Part shown: positions 8,669 through 18,116 of the stretch, one piece after another | How positions within the stretch are numbered: position 1 is the first letter of the stretch | Layout of the letters: each line of letters starts with the position of its first letter | Assembly: GCF_004138485.1 (NCBI RefSeq) | Contig: NZ_ML142848.1 | Span: 248,001-312,000, forward strand | DNA length: 64,000 bases | Direction: 5' to 3' | DNA from: Peristeroidobacter soli | GTDB taxonomy: Bacteria; Pseudomonadota; Gammaproteobacteria; Steroidobacterales; Steroidobacteraceae | Notes under the pieces: model-generated | Databases searched by the model: none | The model's input: only the letters and a program-made list of their open reading frames with translations | Told to the model about the DNA's origin: nothing | Position numbers and translations under genes: made by a program

Positions 8669-10408
8669 TCAATCAGCGCCGTTCTGCTTCGCATCGTCCT
8701 CGACCCGGGTGAACTCGATATCCCGCACCCAACCAAACTGAGCGCTCGCCTTGAATCCACGGATGCCCTGCTGCCGGTCGCGGACAAACCGGGCGATGAA
8801 ACGATGCTCGAGCGAGACGAACTCATCCTCCAGCATGGGTTCGAGCGAGATCGCCGGCGTTTGAATCGATGGCCGGTCGCGTCCGCCGCGCATCGTCAGC
8901 CGCCCCTCCGCCACCGACACCTCGTACAACGTATCGAGCTCGGCGCTGTAGTAACGCCCCACATAGCCTTGCAGACGCGCCGCGCTTGGCTGCGCGACCT
9001 CGATCCGCTCGAACCTGCTGGTGCCGCTCGACAGACTGGGATGCAACTGCCGGAAACCTGGTGAAACAGCGCTGCCGTCCGGGGGCGCCGCGAATTCGAA
9101 CTCACCTTTGACGCCGCTCGCCTCGAACCGATTCGCCGCAACCCGCCGCAATGTATGCTCGATGACGTCACCGACCATGTGCAGAGCACCGTCGCGCACG
9201 CTGACGATTCGCGGCAAGGCAAGCTGAGGATCGCGGTAGAACCCGACAAAACGCGCCAGGTCACTCATGCTCGATCGCTGCGTCGTCACGGAGTTGGAGC
9301 TATCCACAGTCGCTGGGATGCCGAGCAACGCGTCGGCAACCGCCATGACCAGCGAGTCCGCATACGCACCGTTGTTACACAGGCCGACGACGACCAGCGC
9401 GCGCTTCGGAAAGATCATGGCGTAGGTCTTGTAACCCAATCCCGAGCCGCCGTGGCTGAGCGTCTCGTTTCCTTTGTAGGGCGCAGTCTCCAGCCCGAAC
9501 GCGTAATCGGTGCGCGAGCCGTCGGCGAGCAGCGCCGTTTCGCGTAACCTGCTTTGCAGTGCCTTGCCCCCCGGCAACAGACTCTGCGCGGCGATCAGAT
9601 TGGCGGCCCAACGCTGGTAATCGTCCACGGTGGTCATCAATCCACCCGGACCGGGAGTGATCAGATTTTCCTGCGCGGTGGGTTGCCACCCCGCGGCCGT
9701 CTTCGAATACGGTTGAGCTCGCAGCACATCGGGCGGCGCGCCGTGTGCAAAGTAGGTGTGTGTCATTCCGAGCGGCTTGAAGATGTTGTCGGCCGCGAAT
9801 GCCTGCAATGAACGTCCCGTGGCGCGCTCGACAATCTCCGCGAGCAGCAGATACCCTGAATTGTTGTAACTGAACTCGGTGCGCGGTACGAAGTTGAGGC
9901 GCTGCTGACGGGCGATGAGCTTCAGGATGGCCGGCTTGTCCCGATACAGATCGGGCTTGAACGTCAGTTTGACCAGATGATTGAAATCGCGCAGGCCGCT
10001 GACATGATGGATCAGATCGCGCACCGCCACTTTGTGACCATAGTCGGGCAGCTCCGTCAGGATTTTTCGAATGTCATCATCGAGACTGAAATATCCCTGC
10101 TCGGCGGCAATCGCGGCGGCGGCGGCGGTGAATTGCTTGGAGATCGACGCCGCGCCGAACACGGACTGCGGCGTGAGCGCCTTGCGATCCGTGAGGTCCG
10201 CCAGGCCAAAGGCCGTATGTAACAAAGCCCGCCCCGAGCGATAGGCGCCGATCGCGCATCCCGGCTCATCCGGCCGGGATGCCTGAGCGACGATCTGCGC
10301 GGCGCGGGCGACCCGAGCCGGGTCGTCCACTGCCGCGGCGTCGACCAACCCCGGCAGCAAACCGGCACACAACATCGCGACCCAACCGACGGCGCGGGAT
10401 CTGTTCAT
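8669..10408 (-). CDS. periplasmic beta-lactamase-fold serine hydrolase
   Basis: About 579 residues of the class C beta-lactamase/penicillin-binding fold. Catalytic motifs are ASISKQF (SxxK), FSYNNSG (YxN) and LSHGGSG (HGG in place of KTG). A lipocalin-like or DUF3471-type C-terminal part follows (LARFVGFYRDPQLALPRIVSV and GYVGRYYSAELDTLYEVSV). The start is set at ATG 10406-10408 because AGG lies eight bases upstream; the ATG six bases earlier would sit only two bases from that AGG. The N-terminus is a signal peptide (MNRSRAVGWVAMLCAGLLPGLVDAAA). It starts 25 bp after the stop of the STN-type TonB receptor, so it is in that operon. Such enzymes act as esterases, D-aminopeptidases or peptidases; the substrate is unknown. 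Confidence 0.88.
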   Translation of the reverse strand: MNRSRAVGWVAMLCAGLLPGLVDAAAVDDPARVARAAQIVAQASRPDEPGCAIGAYRSGRALLHTAFGLADLTDRKALTPQSVFGAASISKQFTAAAAAIAAEQGYFSLDDDIRKILTELPDYGHKVAVRDLIHHVSGLRDFNHLVKLTFKPDLYRDKPAILKLIARQQRLNFVPRTEFSYNNSGYLLLAEIVERATGRSLQAFAADNIFKPLGMTHTYFAHGAPPDVLRAQPYSKTAAGWQPTAQENLITPGPGGLMTTVDDYQRWAANLIAAQSLLPGGKALQSRLRETALLADGSRTDYAFGLETAPYKGNETLSHGGSGLGYKTYAMIFPKRALVVVGLCNNGAYADSLVMAVADALLGIPATVDSSNSVTTQRSSMSDLARFVGFYRDPQLALPRIVSVRDGALHMVGDVIEHTLRRVAANRFEASGVKGEFEFAAPPDGSAVSPGFRQLHPSLSSGTSRFERIEVAQPSAARLQGYVGRYYSAELDTLYEVSVAEGRLTMRGGRDRPSIQTPAISLEPMLEDEFVSLEHRFIARFVRDRQQGIRGFKASAQFGWVRDIEFTRVEDDAKQNGAD

Positions 10409-10433
10409 CGCCATGACCTGTCGTCGCCCGGTT

Positions 10434-12989
10434 TTAGAACTTGTATCCGAGCTGCATGCCGATGGTGCGCGGCCGTGGAATGTAACCAAAGCCGGCGAGC
10501 GTGTTGGTCAAGCCGCGCCACGCGAACTCATCCACGTTCGTCAGGTTGTTTACGAACAGCTCGGCATCGACCCCGAGGAGATGCGCGCCGGTACGCAGAT
10601 TGATCCGCGTATAGCCGCCCGATTTGGTGAGCGGGCTCTGCTGAAGATTGCCGTAGAACGTGCCGGTGTACGCACCGTCCAGGCGGGTGTAGGCATCGAC
10701 GCTGGCCAGTGAGAAGTCGTACTGCAGGGCCAGATTGGCGACCACCTTCGGCGATCCCGGCAACCGATCGCCATCGAACGCATTCAGCGCCGGTGCATCC
10801 GCCGTCAACTCGGCATCGGTGTATGAAGCGCCGAAGTCCACTCGCAAGCCGTGCGTGAGTTGCAGGCTGCCCTGCAGCTCCGCTCCCGTCGACATCGCCT
10901 CGCCGGCATTCGCCACATAGAAATAGGCGGCCGAGCCGCACGTCACGCGCGTGTTGGTAGGCAGCCCCTCCCACTTGATCCGATAGGCGCTGCCGTTGAG
11001 CACCAGTCGACCGTCGAGCAACGTGAATTTGCCGCCCAGCTCGTAGTTGTCCAGCGTGTCGGAATCGATTTCACGCGTCGACGCCATGGTGATATCGGTG
11101 CCATCGACCAGACCGTCGCGGTTGGTGTCGCAGACCGCGTCGATGAGTCCGGCGCTCGGCCGGCCGAGCCGGAAGCCCTGCGACCAGCTGGCATACAGCA
11201 TCGCGGTATCCGTGGGCTTGTAGCTCAGGTTGGCCTTGAAGTTCTCACCGGACTTGTCGATGTCGTTGTCGGAAACGTTGATCGCGCCCAACGCCGTACC
11301 GACGAACCAGCCCTGGGTTTCCAACCGGTTGTCGCGCTCATACCGATAGTGGCGCCCGCCCACGGTGAGCTCCAGTTGCTGCGTCAGCTGATAGGAGATC
11401 TCCGCGAACAGCGCATCTTGTTTCAGATCGCGGCGGTTGTCGTAGATGCCGAGGATGTCATCGACACCGTTGCCGCGGGGATTACGTGCCGGATCGATCA
11501 GCGTGCCATAGGTTTCCACCGAACTGGCATCGGATTTCTCATGGAACACGCCCGCCAGGAACTGCAGCGGACCGTCGAGCTTCGATGCCATGCGCAGCTC
11601 GGCGGACAACGCGCTGTAGGGGCTGCGCGTCATGGTGTCGTAGTAGGAGTTGAACGACGCACCGTTGCTGAACTCGGTCGCCGAATCGGTCCAGGACACC
11701 GACGCCACCAGATCGGCCCAGCTCACATCGTAATCGAGCACCAGGTTGGTGATGTCGACCCGGTTGTAATAGACATGATCGACCGCGCCGCGAATCGCAT
11801 GCTGGGGACTGATACGAAAGCGGATGTAGCCGTAGCCATCGTCCAGGCCCTGCGATGAGCTGAAGCCTTGCTGCTCGGACGTCTGTCTCACATGCGACAG
11901 CGTCACCAGCAGATTATCGAGCGCCTGCCAGCCGATCGCCATGCGCCCGCCCACCTGTTCGTCGCTGCCGCGATCGCTTGCGTTCGTGGCCAGCGCCAGG
12001 GCTTGCGGCCCCAACAGCGTGGCGTAGGCCTGCATCTGCGGATCGGATCCGGACACGTTGTTGTAGTAGCCGCTGTTCTCATATTTGTAGCCGACCACGC
12101 GAACCGCCAGCCGGTCGTCGACCAGCGGCACGTTCAGAATCCCCTGAAACATCGTGTTGTCGCCGCCGTTGCCGCTGGTATTCGAATAGCTCGCGGCCAC
12201 TTTGCCTTCGAAGCGGGTCAGCACCGGCGCCACCGGGATGGTGCGCACCGCGCCGCCGAGCGATGAGTCGCCGAAAGATGTGCCCTGGGGACCGCGCAAC
12301 ACCTCGACCCGCTCGATGTCCACCAGCTTGAGATCGACGCCGCTGCCGCCGAGCAGACCGGCGGAATTGGTGATCGGCGTCTCGCCGAAATAAGTCGCGA
12401 CCGTGGTGCCGGCCCCGAAGTTCTGAGTATCCGGAGAAGTTTCGATGCCGCGAATGACGATCGCGTTGCTGGAAGCGCGGGTTTCGATGTAGCTGACGCC
12501 GGGTACCGCGGCGAGATAGTCGGCCATGCCCTTCAGGCCGCGGCGCTCGATCTCCTGGTTACCGATCGCGGTGATACTGATCGGCACGCCCTGGATACTC
12601 TCGGCGCGCTTGGTTGCGGTGACAATGATCTCGGCCACCACCGCCGAATCCTCGACGGCGGACGCCTTTTCAGGAGCCGGCGGAATCCGCCGCACGGCAA
12701 TGGTGTTCTCGTTGAGATACTCGAACTCCAGCCCGCTGTTGGCCAGCAGCTTCTCCAGCGCAATCCGCGGCTTGTACTCGCCCACCAGGCGCTCCGAAGT
12801 GACGCCTTCGGCATCCGGGGTCTGCAGGATCACTTGCACACCGGCCTGACGCGCAAACTCATTGAGCGCCTCGCCGATGGGCTGCGCCTGGATGTCGAGC
12901 TTGACGGGCACCTCCTGCGCCCCCTGAGCGTGCGCCACGCCGAGCGCCGCGAGAATTGCCGTCAATAACAGTGCACGATGCGTCCGCAT
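10434..12989 (-). CDS. TonB-dependent receptor with N-terminal STN signalling domain
   Basis: About 851 residues from ATG 12987-12989, which has GGGGAG nine bases upstream; the long open frame beyond it is a shadow of the sigma-factor gene. Signal peptide MRTHRALLLTAILAALGVAHA, then an STN/secretin-TonB domain (VKLDIQAQPIGEALNEFARQAGVQVI ... GLEFEYLNENTIAVRRI, about 25-110), the TonB box/plug (EIIVTATKRAESIQGVPISITAIG), and a barrel ending in MQLGYKF. STN receptors pass a ligand signal to a FecR-type protein in the inner membrane. Here the ECF sigma and FecR genes are directly divergent, so this is a complete cell-surface signalling set. The plug and barrel style (GVPISITAIGNQEIERRG) resembles receptors for carbohydrates or other carbon compounds as much as siderophores. 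Confidence 0.93.
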   Translation of the reverse strand: MRTHRALLLTAILAALGVAHAQGAQEVPVKLDIQAQPIGEALNEFARQAGVQVILQTPDAEGVTSERLVGEYKPRIALEKLLANSGLEFEYLNENTIAVRRIPPAPEKASAVEDSAVVAEIIVTATKRAESIQGVPISITAIGNQEIERRGLKGMADYLAAVPGVSYIETRASSNAIVIRGIETSPDTQNFGAGTTVATYFGETPITNSAGLLGGSGVDLKLVDIERVEVLRGPQGTSFGDSSLGGAVRTIPVAPVLTRFEGKVAASYSNTSGNGGDNTMFQGILNVPLVDDRLAVRVVGYKYENSGYYNNVSGSDPQMQAYATLLGPQALALATNASDRGSDEQVGGRMAIGWQALDNLLVTLSHVRQTSEQQGFSSSQGLDDGYGYIRFRISPQHAIRGAVDHVYYNRVDITNLVLDYDVSWADLVASVSWTDSATEFSNGASFNSYYDTMTRSPYSALSAELRMASKLDGPLQFLAGVFHEKSDASSVETYGTLIDPARNPRGNGVDDILGIYDNRRDLKQDALFAEISYQLTQQLELTVGGRHYRYERDNRLETQGWFVGTALGAINVSDNDIDKSGENFKANLSYKPTDTAMLYASWSQGFRLGRPSAGLIDAVCDTNRDGLVDGTDITMASTREIDSDTLDNYELGGKFTLLDGRLVLNGSAYRIKWEGLPTNTRVTCGSAAYFYVANAGEAMSTGAELQGSLQLTHGLRVDFGASYTDAELTADAPALNAFDGDRLPGSPKVVANLALQYDFSLASVDAYTRLDGAYTGTFYGNLQQSPLTKSGGYTRINLRTGAHLLGVDAELFVNNLTNVDEFAWRGLTNTLAGFGYIPRPRTIGMQLGYKF

Positions 12990-13083
12990 GATGATTCGCT
13001 CCCCGACTTTCATGTTGGTGGACCCGCGCCCGATGCCGGGCATCGCGCGGCCCTTACTGATGAAGATCGGCCTCGACAGAATC

Positions 13084-13101
13084 TGTTTACCGAGGTAAAC
13101 A
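13084..13101. promoter_or_regulatory. perfect 8-bp inverted repeat (candidate operator) between STN receptor and ECF sigma gene
   Basis: TGTTTACC - GA - GGTAAACA forms a perfect 8-bp inverted repeat with a 2-bp spacer, 29 bp upstream of the sigma-factor ATG and 94 bp from the divergent receptor ATG. Its AT-rich arms stand out in GC-rich surroundings. The shape suits a dimeric repressor or activator site; the binding protein is unknown. A second, shorter repeat, CGATGC-CGG-GCATCG, lies nearby at about 13033-13047. Confidence 0.5.
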
Positions 13102-13130
13102 AAAATCGCCCCGAACCGATCATTACTCCC

Positions 13131-13706
13131 ATGAGTCGAGAGAATCACGACCTGTCCGACGCCGGCGCGGAGCCGCCTGCCCCACGCGACGGGCCGAACG
13201 CAAGCGGACCCGCGTTCGAGGAATTGCGTGGCGGGTTGCGCAGTTACCTGAGGCGTCGCCTGCGGCGCGCCGAGGACGTGGAGGATCTCGCCCAAGAGGT
13301 TTACTTGAGGCTGCTGCGCTTCACCGATAGCAAGCAGGTGAAGTCGCCTGCAGCCTATGCATTCAGGGTGGCCCTGCACGTCCTGTACGAATTCAATCTG
13401 CGCCAGCACCGCAGCCCGATCACGTACAACTCCGACTCGGCCGCGGCCGCCGCCGAACATCTTCCCGACAGCGCGGCGCCGCCCGAAGAGATCCACGATC
13501 AGTTGCTGCTGCGGGCGACGCTCAAGGAACGCATCGATCGGCTGCCGCCGATGCAGCGACTGGTGCTGTTGCTGACCACCCGCGAAGAGCTGTCCTACGA
13601 CGAAATCGCGGTCAAACTCGGCATTTCCGCGAGCACTGCCCGCGTCCACCTGTTTCGAGCCATGGCCACCCTCAGGGATGAAGCCTCCAAGCAAGGACCC
13701 CCATGA
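13131..13706 (+). CDS. ECF sigma factor, FecI type
   Basis: A 191-residue RNA polymerase sigma factor. Region 2 includes LRSYLRRRLRRAEDVEDLAQEVYLRLL (the DAEDLAQE-like core-binding helix), and region 4 has RLPPMQRLVLLLTTREELSYDEIAVKLGISASTARVHLFRAMATLRD, an HTH for -35 recognition. ATG 13131 is the start closest to the region 2 homology; the open frame upstream to 12978 is noncoding shadow. Its stop overlaps the FecR ATG by 4 bp (ATGA). It is divergent from the STN receptor and, by analogy with FecI, should direct transcription of the receptor and serine hydrolase operon when the receptor is occupied. Confidence 0.93.
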   Translation: MSRENHDLSDAGAEPPAPRDGPNASGPAFEELRGGLRSYLRRRLRRAEDVEDLAQEVYLRLLRFTDSKQVKSPAAYAFRVALHVLYEFNLRQHRSPITYNSDSAAAAAEHLPDSAAPPEEIHDQLLLRATLKERIDRLPPMQRLVLLLTTREELSYDEIAVKLGISASTARVHLFRAMATLRDEASKQGPP

Positions 13707-14767
13707 AAACCCACGATCATGACCGGGAGCGCAGGCTCATCAGCCAACAGGCGCAGCAATGGATCTGCGATCTGCGCGACGCCCGGCAGGACCAGGAAGC
13801 CGAGTTCACGCGCTGGCTGAAACGCTCGCCGCAGCATGTGGCTGAATTTCTGTTGGCGACGTCCCGCTGGGATGAGATGCGCGACATCGGGCGGCTGGAT
13901 GCCACCGATCTGGAGGCGCTCGCCGCCGAGGCGCTTACGAGCGAGAACCGGGACAATGTCGTTCGCCTCAATCCCGGGGCGCCCGCCGAGATCGAACCGC
14001 CGGCCCTCGAACCCACCGCGACGGCCCATCGACGCCTGGGGCGCGCAGCGGCCTGGACGATCGCCGCGAGCTCGATACTGGCGATCACGATGATCGCGTG
14101 GGCAGGCTGGCGCATCCATGCCGGGCCGACTTACGCGACCGCGGTCGGTGAGCAGCGGACCTTGCAGTTGCCGGATGGATCGCTATTGCAATTGAACACG
14201 CACTCACGCGTGCAGGTGCATTTCTCCTCGACGTCGCGCGACGTGCGGCTGCTGGAAGGCGAAGCGTTCTTTAGCGTGCAGCACGACCCGACCCGACCGT
14301 TCCGCGTCGAATCCGCCGGGACCGTGGTTCAGGCCGTAGGCACGCAATTCAATGTGTATCGCGACGGCAGCGAGACCAAGGTGGCGGTCATCGAAGGGCG
14401 CGTTCGCATCGTCGATCACACCGCCGAGCGCGAACAGGAACCCCAGCAACTGCTGAGTGCCGGCGAGCAAGTCAGCATCGCACCGGACCGTTCCGTGATC
14501 AAAGACCCCAGCGACGACGTCGCCAGCGCGGTTGCCTGGCGACAGCGCAAGCTGGTATTCAATGGCAAGCGGCTGGAGGAGATCGCGGCGGAATTCAATC
14601 GCTACAACCAGCGACGGATCGTCGTCACCGACGACGCGGCCGGCAACAAACTGCTGTCCGGGACCTTCAACGCCGACGATCCGGATTCGCTGATGTTGTT
14701 TCTCGGCCGCCTGGACGATCTCAGGGTGCAAACGACCGCCGACCAGTTCCTGATCGGCGGCCGCTGA
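13703..14767 (+). CDS. FecR-type anti-sigma/sigma regulator
   Basis: 354 residues. The cytoplasmic N-terminal part has the DUF4880-like segment (LISQQAQQWICDLRDA...FTRWLKRSPQHVAEFLLATSRWDEM), followed by one membrane helix (about residues 113-135, AAAWTIAASSILAITMIAWAGW), the periplasmic FecR domain (GEQRTLQLPDGSLLQLNTHS ... FRVESAGTVVQAVGTQFNVYRDG), and a C-terminal STN-like DUF4974 part (KRLEEIAAEFNRYNQRRIVV). It transmits the receptor signal to the sigma factor in the inner membrane. It is translationally coupled to the sigma gene. Its TGA lies 2 bp from the stop of a convergent hydrolase remnant. Confidence 0.93.
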   Translation: MKTHDHDRERRLISQQAQQWICDLRDARQDQEAEFTRWLKRSPQHVAEFLLATSRWDEMRDIGRLDATDLEALAAEALTSENRDNVVRLNPGAPAEIEPPALEPTATAHRRLGRAAAWTIAASSILAITMIAWAGWRIHAGPTYATAVGEQRTLQLPDGSLLQLNTHSRVQVHFSSTSRDVRLLEGEAFFSVQHDPTRPFRVESAGTVVQAVGTQFNVYRDGSETKVAVIEGRVRIVDHTAEREQEPQQLLSAGEQVSIAPDRSVIKDPSDDVASAVAWRQRKLVFNGKRLEEIAAEFNRYNQRRIVVTDDAAGNKLLSGTFNADDPDSLMLFLGRLDDLRVQTTADQFLIGGR

Positions 14768-14769
14768 TC

Positions 14770-14943
14770 TCAATACAGATCGAACCAGGCCTTCACCCCC
14801 GACGCGCCGATCGAGTCGATGGTGAACTCGTGGCCCGCCGCGTGCTGAAGCTCCTGGGTCGCGACGCCCGCCGATAGCAGCGCCTGGTAGTACTGATCGA
14901 CAGTCGACACCGGCACGAACGGATCGAGCTGCCCCCGCGCTGA
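14770..14943 (-). pseudogene. C-terminal remnant of an alpha/beta hydrolase
   Basis: Reading on the minus strand, the last roughly 55 residues before the TGA at 14770-14772 look like the end of a carboxylesterase or peptidase-type alpha/beta hydrolase: GQLDPFVPVSTVDQYYQALL contains the acid-loop DPFVPV pattern, and HAAGHEFTIDSIGASGVKAWF holds the catalytic-His region. No nucleophile elbow or core domain precedes it; upstream the frame runs into noncoding sequence and then the cusA 3' end. The gene has lost its 5' part. Its neighbour on the other side, fecR, is intact, so the truncation marks the left edge of the metal-resistance block. Confidence 0.65.
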
Positions 14944-14980
14944 CCGGTCACCGTGCCTTCGAAATCCAATACCGGTCACC
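14943..14980. repeat. 10-bp direct repeat at the edge of the metal-resistance block
   Basis: ACCGGTCACC occurs at 14943-14952 and again at 14971-14980, exactly where the hydrolase remnant ends and cusA begins; the second copy overlaps the cusA stop codon. It may be a recombination scar. The core ACCGGT is palindromic. It is too short to call an att site. Confidence 0.4.
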
Positions 14981-17900
14981 TGACAGCAAGCGACAGTTCC
15001 CGTTGTCGCAAGATCCGATACACCGCCGGAATCACCAGCAGCGACAGCAGCGGCGCCGTGATCATTCCACCCACCATTGGTGCGGCGATCCGCTGCATCA
15101 CCTCCGAACCCGTGCCATGGCTCCACATGATGGGCAACAGGCCGGCGATGATGACGCTCACGGTCATGACCTTGGGCCGCACGCGTAGCACCGCGCCCTC
15201 GCGGATCGCTTCGTCGAGCAAGGCCAATGTCGGTGGCCGTCCCGATGCAAGCCGTTCCTCCCAGGCCTGCTTGAGATAGATGAGCATGACGACACCGAAC
15301 TCCGCGGCGACGCCCGCGAGCGCGATGAACCCCACGGCGGTCGCAATCGACACCTGATGCCCCAGCAGATAGACGTACCAGAATCCGCCGATCAGTGCGA
15401 ACGGCAAAGTTCCCATGATGAGCAATGCCTCATCGACCCGACGGAACGTGAGATAGAGCAATACAAAGATCACGACCAGGGTGAACGGCACCACGATCCG
15501 AAGTTTGGCCTGCGCACGCTCCATATATTCGAACTGCCCGGACCAGGCAATCGAGTAGCCGGCTGGCAGACCGACCTCACGCGCGACCGCTTTCTTCATG
15601 TCCTCGACGGCTGACGCAAGATCCCGCCCACGCAGGTCGACATAAACCCATCCCGACAACCGCGCGTTCTCGCTTCGAAGCATCGGCGGGCCATTGGTGA
15701 TTTTCAGCTCGGCCACGGTGCCGAGAGTGATTTGAGCCCCGCTGGCGGTCACGATGGGCAATTGCCGCAGATCGGATAGCGAGTCGCGCAACTCACGCGG
15801 ATAACGCACGCTGATGGGAAAGCGCTGCCGGCCTTCCACCGTCTCCGCAATCGTCTCACCGCCAATCGCCGCAGTAATGATGCTCTGGACCCCATCGATG
15901 TTCAGACCATAACGTCCCGCCGCATCACGATCGATGTGCACTTCAACATAGCGACCGCCGGTGAGCCGTTCGGCCAACGCGGACGTAACGCCAGGCACCT
16001 GCTTCACTGTCTGCTCGATCTGCTGAGCGACGCGATCGATGACGGCCGGATCGGCGCCGGCAATCTTGATGCCCACGGGACTCTTGATGCCCGTGGCCAG
16101 CATGTCGATACGATTCCTGATGGGCGGCACCCAGGTATTCGCGAGCCCCGGGATCTCGAGGGTTCGATCCAACTCCTCGATGAGCGCTTCAGTCGTCAGT
16201 CCCTCACGCCACTGATCGCGCGGCTTGAATTGAACCGTGGTCTCGACCATTTCGATCGGTGCCGGATCGGTCGCGGTCTCCGCCCGCCCCATCTTGCCGA
16301 ACACCCGCTGCACTTCGGGAACGGTCATCAACAGCCGATCCATCTGCTGCAACAACTGCGAAGCCTTGCCCACCGACAGCCCGGGCAACGCCGAGGGCAT
16401 GTACAACAGATCCCCCTCATCGAGCGGCGGCATGAACTCACTACCCACTCGCATGATCGGGAATGCGGTGAATGCCAGCAGAATCATGCCGACCACGATG
16501 GTGAACACCGGTCGCTCGAGCACCCGATCGAGCAGCGGTCGGTAGCCACGCACCAGCCATCGACTCAGCGGATTCCTGTCTTCCGCTGGAATGCGCCCGC
16601 GAATGAAGTAGCCCATGAGCACCGGAACGAGCGTGACAGCAAGCCCGGCTGCTGCCGCCATCGCGTAGGTCTTGGTGTAGGCGAGCGGCGCGAACAGGCG
16701 TCCTTCCTGCGCCTCGAGCGTGAAGATCGGAATAAACGATAGCGTGATGATCAGCAGACTGAAGAACAGCGCCGGACCGACTTGCACGCTCGCATCGCCA
16801 ACGAGCTTCCAATGCTCCGCGGATGACAGCTCGCGCTCCGGGTTGGCTTCGCGCCAACGCTCCAGATGCTTGTGCACGTTCTCGATCATGACGATCGCGG
16901 CGTCGACCATCGCGCCGATGGCGATTGCAATGCCGCCGAGCGACATGATGTTCGCATTGATCCCCTGGTAGTACATGATCACGAAGGCGATGAGCACGCC
17001 CAACGGCAGCGAGACGATGGCCACCAGCGCTGAGCGCAGATGAAACAGAAACACCAGGCACACCAGCGCAACGACCACGAATTCCTCGGCCAGTTTGCTG
17101 GTGAGATTGCGCATCGAACGCTCGATCAACCCCGAGCGGTCGTAGGTCTCTACCACCTCCACGCCTTCCGGCAGTCCGGGTTTGAGCTGTTCGAGCTTGC
17201 GCTTGACGGCCTGGATGGTTTCGAGCGCATTCTTCCCCGAACGCATCACGATGATGCCGCCGGTCACTTCTCCTTCGCCATCGAGCTCGGCTATGCCTCG
17301 CCGCAGATCCGGTCCCAGCTGTATGTGAGCCACGTCGCCCAACTTCACCGGCACACCCGATGCGTCGGCCCGCAGTGGAATCTTTCGAAAATCATCCAGG
17401 CTTCGCAGATACCCAGTGGCACGCACCATGTACTCCGCCTCGGCAAGCTCGAGCACTGAGCCACCCGCTTCCTGATTCGCGCCACGGATCGCTTCGATGA
17501 CCTCTCGATGTGAGATTCCGTAAGCGCGCAGCCGATCCGGCTGTAGCACGACCTGATACTGGCGCACGGCACCGCCGAGCGTGGCCACTTCCGCGACGTT
17601 CGGCACGCTCTTGAGTTCGTACTTGAGAAACCAGTCTTGAATGGCGCGCAGCTGCGACAGGTCGTGCCGGCCGGTGCGATCCACGAGCGCATATTCATAG
17701 ATCCAGCCCACCCCGGTCGCATCCGGCCCGATGGAGGGCTGCACGTTGGCAGGCAACCGCCCCTGCACCTGATTCAGATATTCGAGCACACGCGAGCGCG
17801 CCCAATACAAATCGGTGCCGTCCTCGAACAGGATATAAACGAAGGAGTCGCCGAAAAACGAGTAGCCCCGAACCGCTTTCGCACCGGGCACGGACAGCAT

Positions 17901-18116
17901 CGTCGTGGTCAACGGATAGGTGACCTGATCCTCGACGATGCGGGGCGCCTGCCCCGGATAGGAAGTGCGAATGATCACTTGCACATCGGACAGGTCCGGC
18001 AAGGCATCCAGGGGCGTGCGTGAGACGGCCCATGTTCCCCATGCGGCAAACACAATCGTCGCGAGCAGGACCAGGAAACGATTCTGCAGCGACCAGCGAA
18101 TGAGCGCTGCAATCAT
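14976..18116 (-). CDS. cusA: CusA-type Cu(I)/Ag(I) RND efflux pump
   Basis: 1046 residues of the heavy-metal RND family, 12 membrane helices with two large periplasmic loops. The CusA signature in TM4 is [17 protein letters not shown]. Methionines in [20 protein letters not shown] and [19 protein letters not shown] match the three-methionine binding relay of E. coli CusA (known family feature), which argues for copper/silver rather than Zn/Co/Cd. It takes metal from the periplasm or cytoplasm and passes it out through the CusBC channel, driven by protons. Its start overlaps the cusB stop by 4 bp, so cusCBA is one translationally coupled operon. It is the last gene of the operon and abuts the block edge. 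Confidence 0.95.
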   Translation of the reverse strand: MIAALIRWSLQNRFLVLLATIVFAAWGTWAVSRTPLDALPDLSDVQVIIRTSYPGQAPRIVEDQVTYPLTTTMLSVPGAKAVRGYSFFGDSFVYILFEDGTDLYWARSRVLEYLNQVQGRLPANVQPSIGPDATGVGWIYEYALVDRTGRHDLSQLRAIQDWFLKYELKSVPNVAEVATLGGAVRQYQVVLQPDRLRAYGISHREVIEAIRGANQEAGGSVLELAEAEYMVRATGYLRSLDDFRKIPLRADASGVPVKLGDVAHIQLGPDLRRGIAELDGEGEVTGGIIVMRSGKNALETIQAVKRKLEQLKPGLPEGVEVVETYDRSGLIERSMRNLTSKLAEEFVVVALVCLVFLFHLRSALVAIVSLPLGVLIAFVIMYYQGINANIMSLGGIAIAIGAMVDAAIVMIENVHKHLERWREANPERELSSAEHWKLVGDASVQVGPALFFSLLIITLSFIPIFTLEAQEGRLFAPLAYTKTYAMAAAAGLAVTLVPVLMGYFIRGRIPAEDRNPLSRWLVRGYRPLLDRVLERPVFTIVVGMILLAFTAFPIMRVGSEFMPPLDEGDLLYMPSALPGLSVGKASQLLQQMDRLLMTVPEVQRVFGKMGRAETATDPAPIEMVETTVQFKPRDQWREGLTTEALIEELDRTLEIPGLANTWVPPIRNRIDMLATGIKSPVGIKIAGADPAVIDRVAQQIEQTVKQVPGVTSALAERLTGGRYVEVHIDRDAAGRYGLNIDGVQSIITAAIGGETIAETVEGRQRFPISVRYPRELRDSLSDLRQLPIVTASGAQITLGTVAELKITNGPPMLRSENARLSGWVYVDLRGRDLASAVEDMKKAVAREVGLPAGYSIAWSGQFEYMERAQAKLRIVVPFTLVVIFVLLYLTFRRVDEALLIMGTLPFALIGGFWYVYLLGHQVSIATAVGFIALAGVAAEFGVVMLIYLKQAWEERLASGRPPTLALLDEAIREGAVLRVRPKVMTVSVIIAGLLPIMWSHGTGSEVMQRIAAPMVGGMITAPLLSLLVIPAVYRILRQRELSLAVR

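Noticed and set aside
12990-13694. N-terminal extension of the STN receptor frame
   Set aside because: Runs antisense to the sigma-factor gene; the signal peptide and Shine-Dalgarno place the start at 12989.
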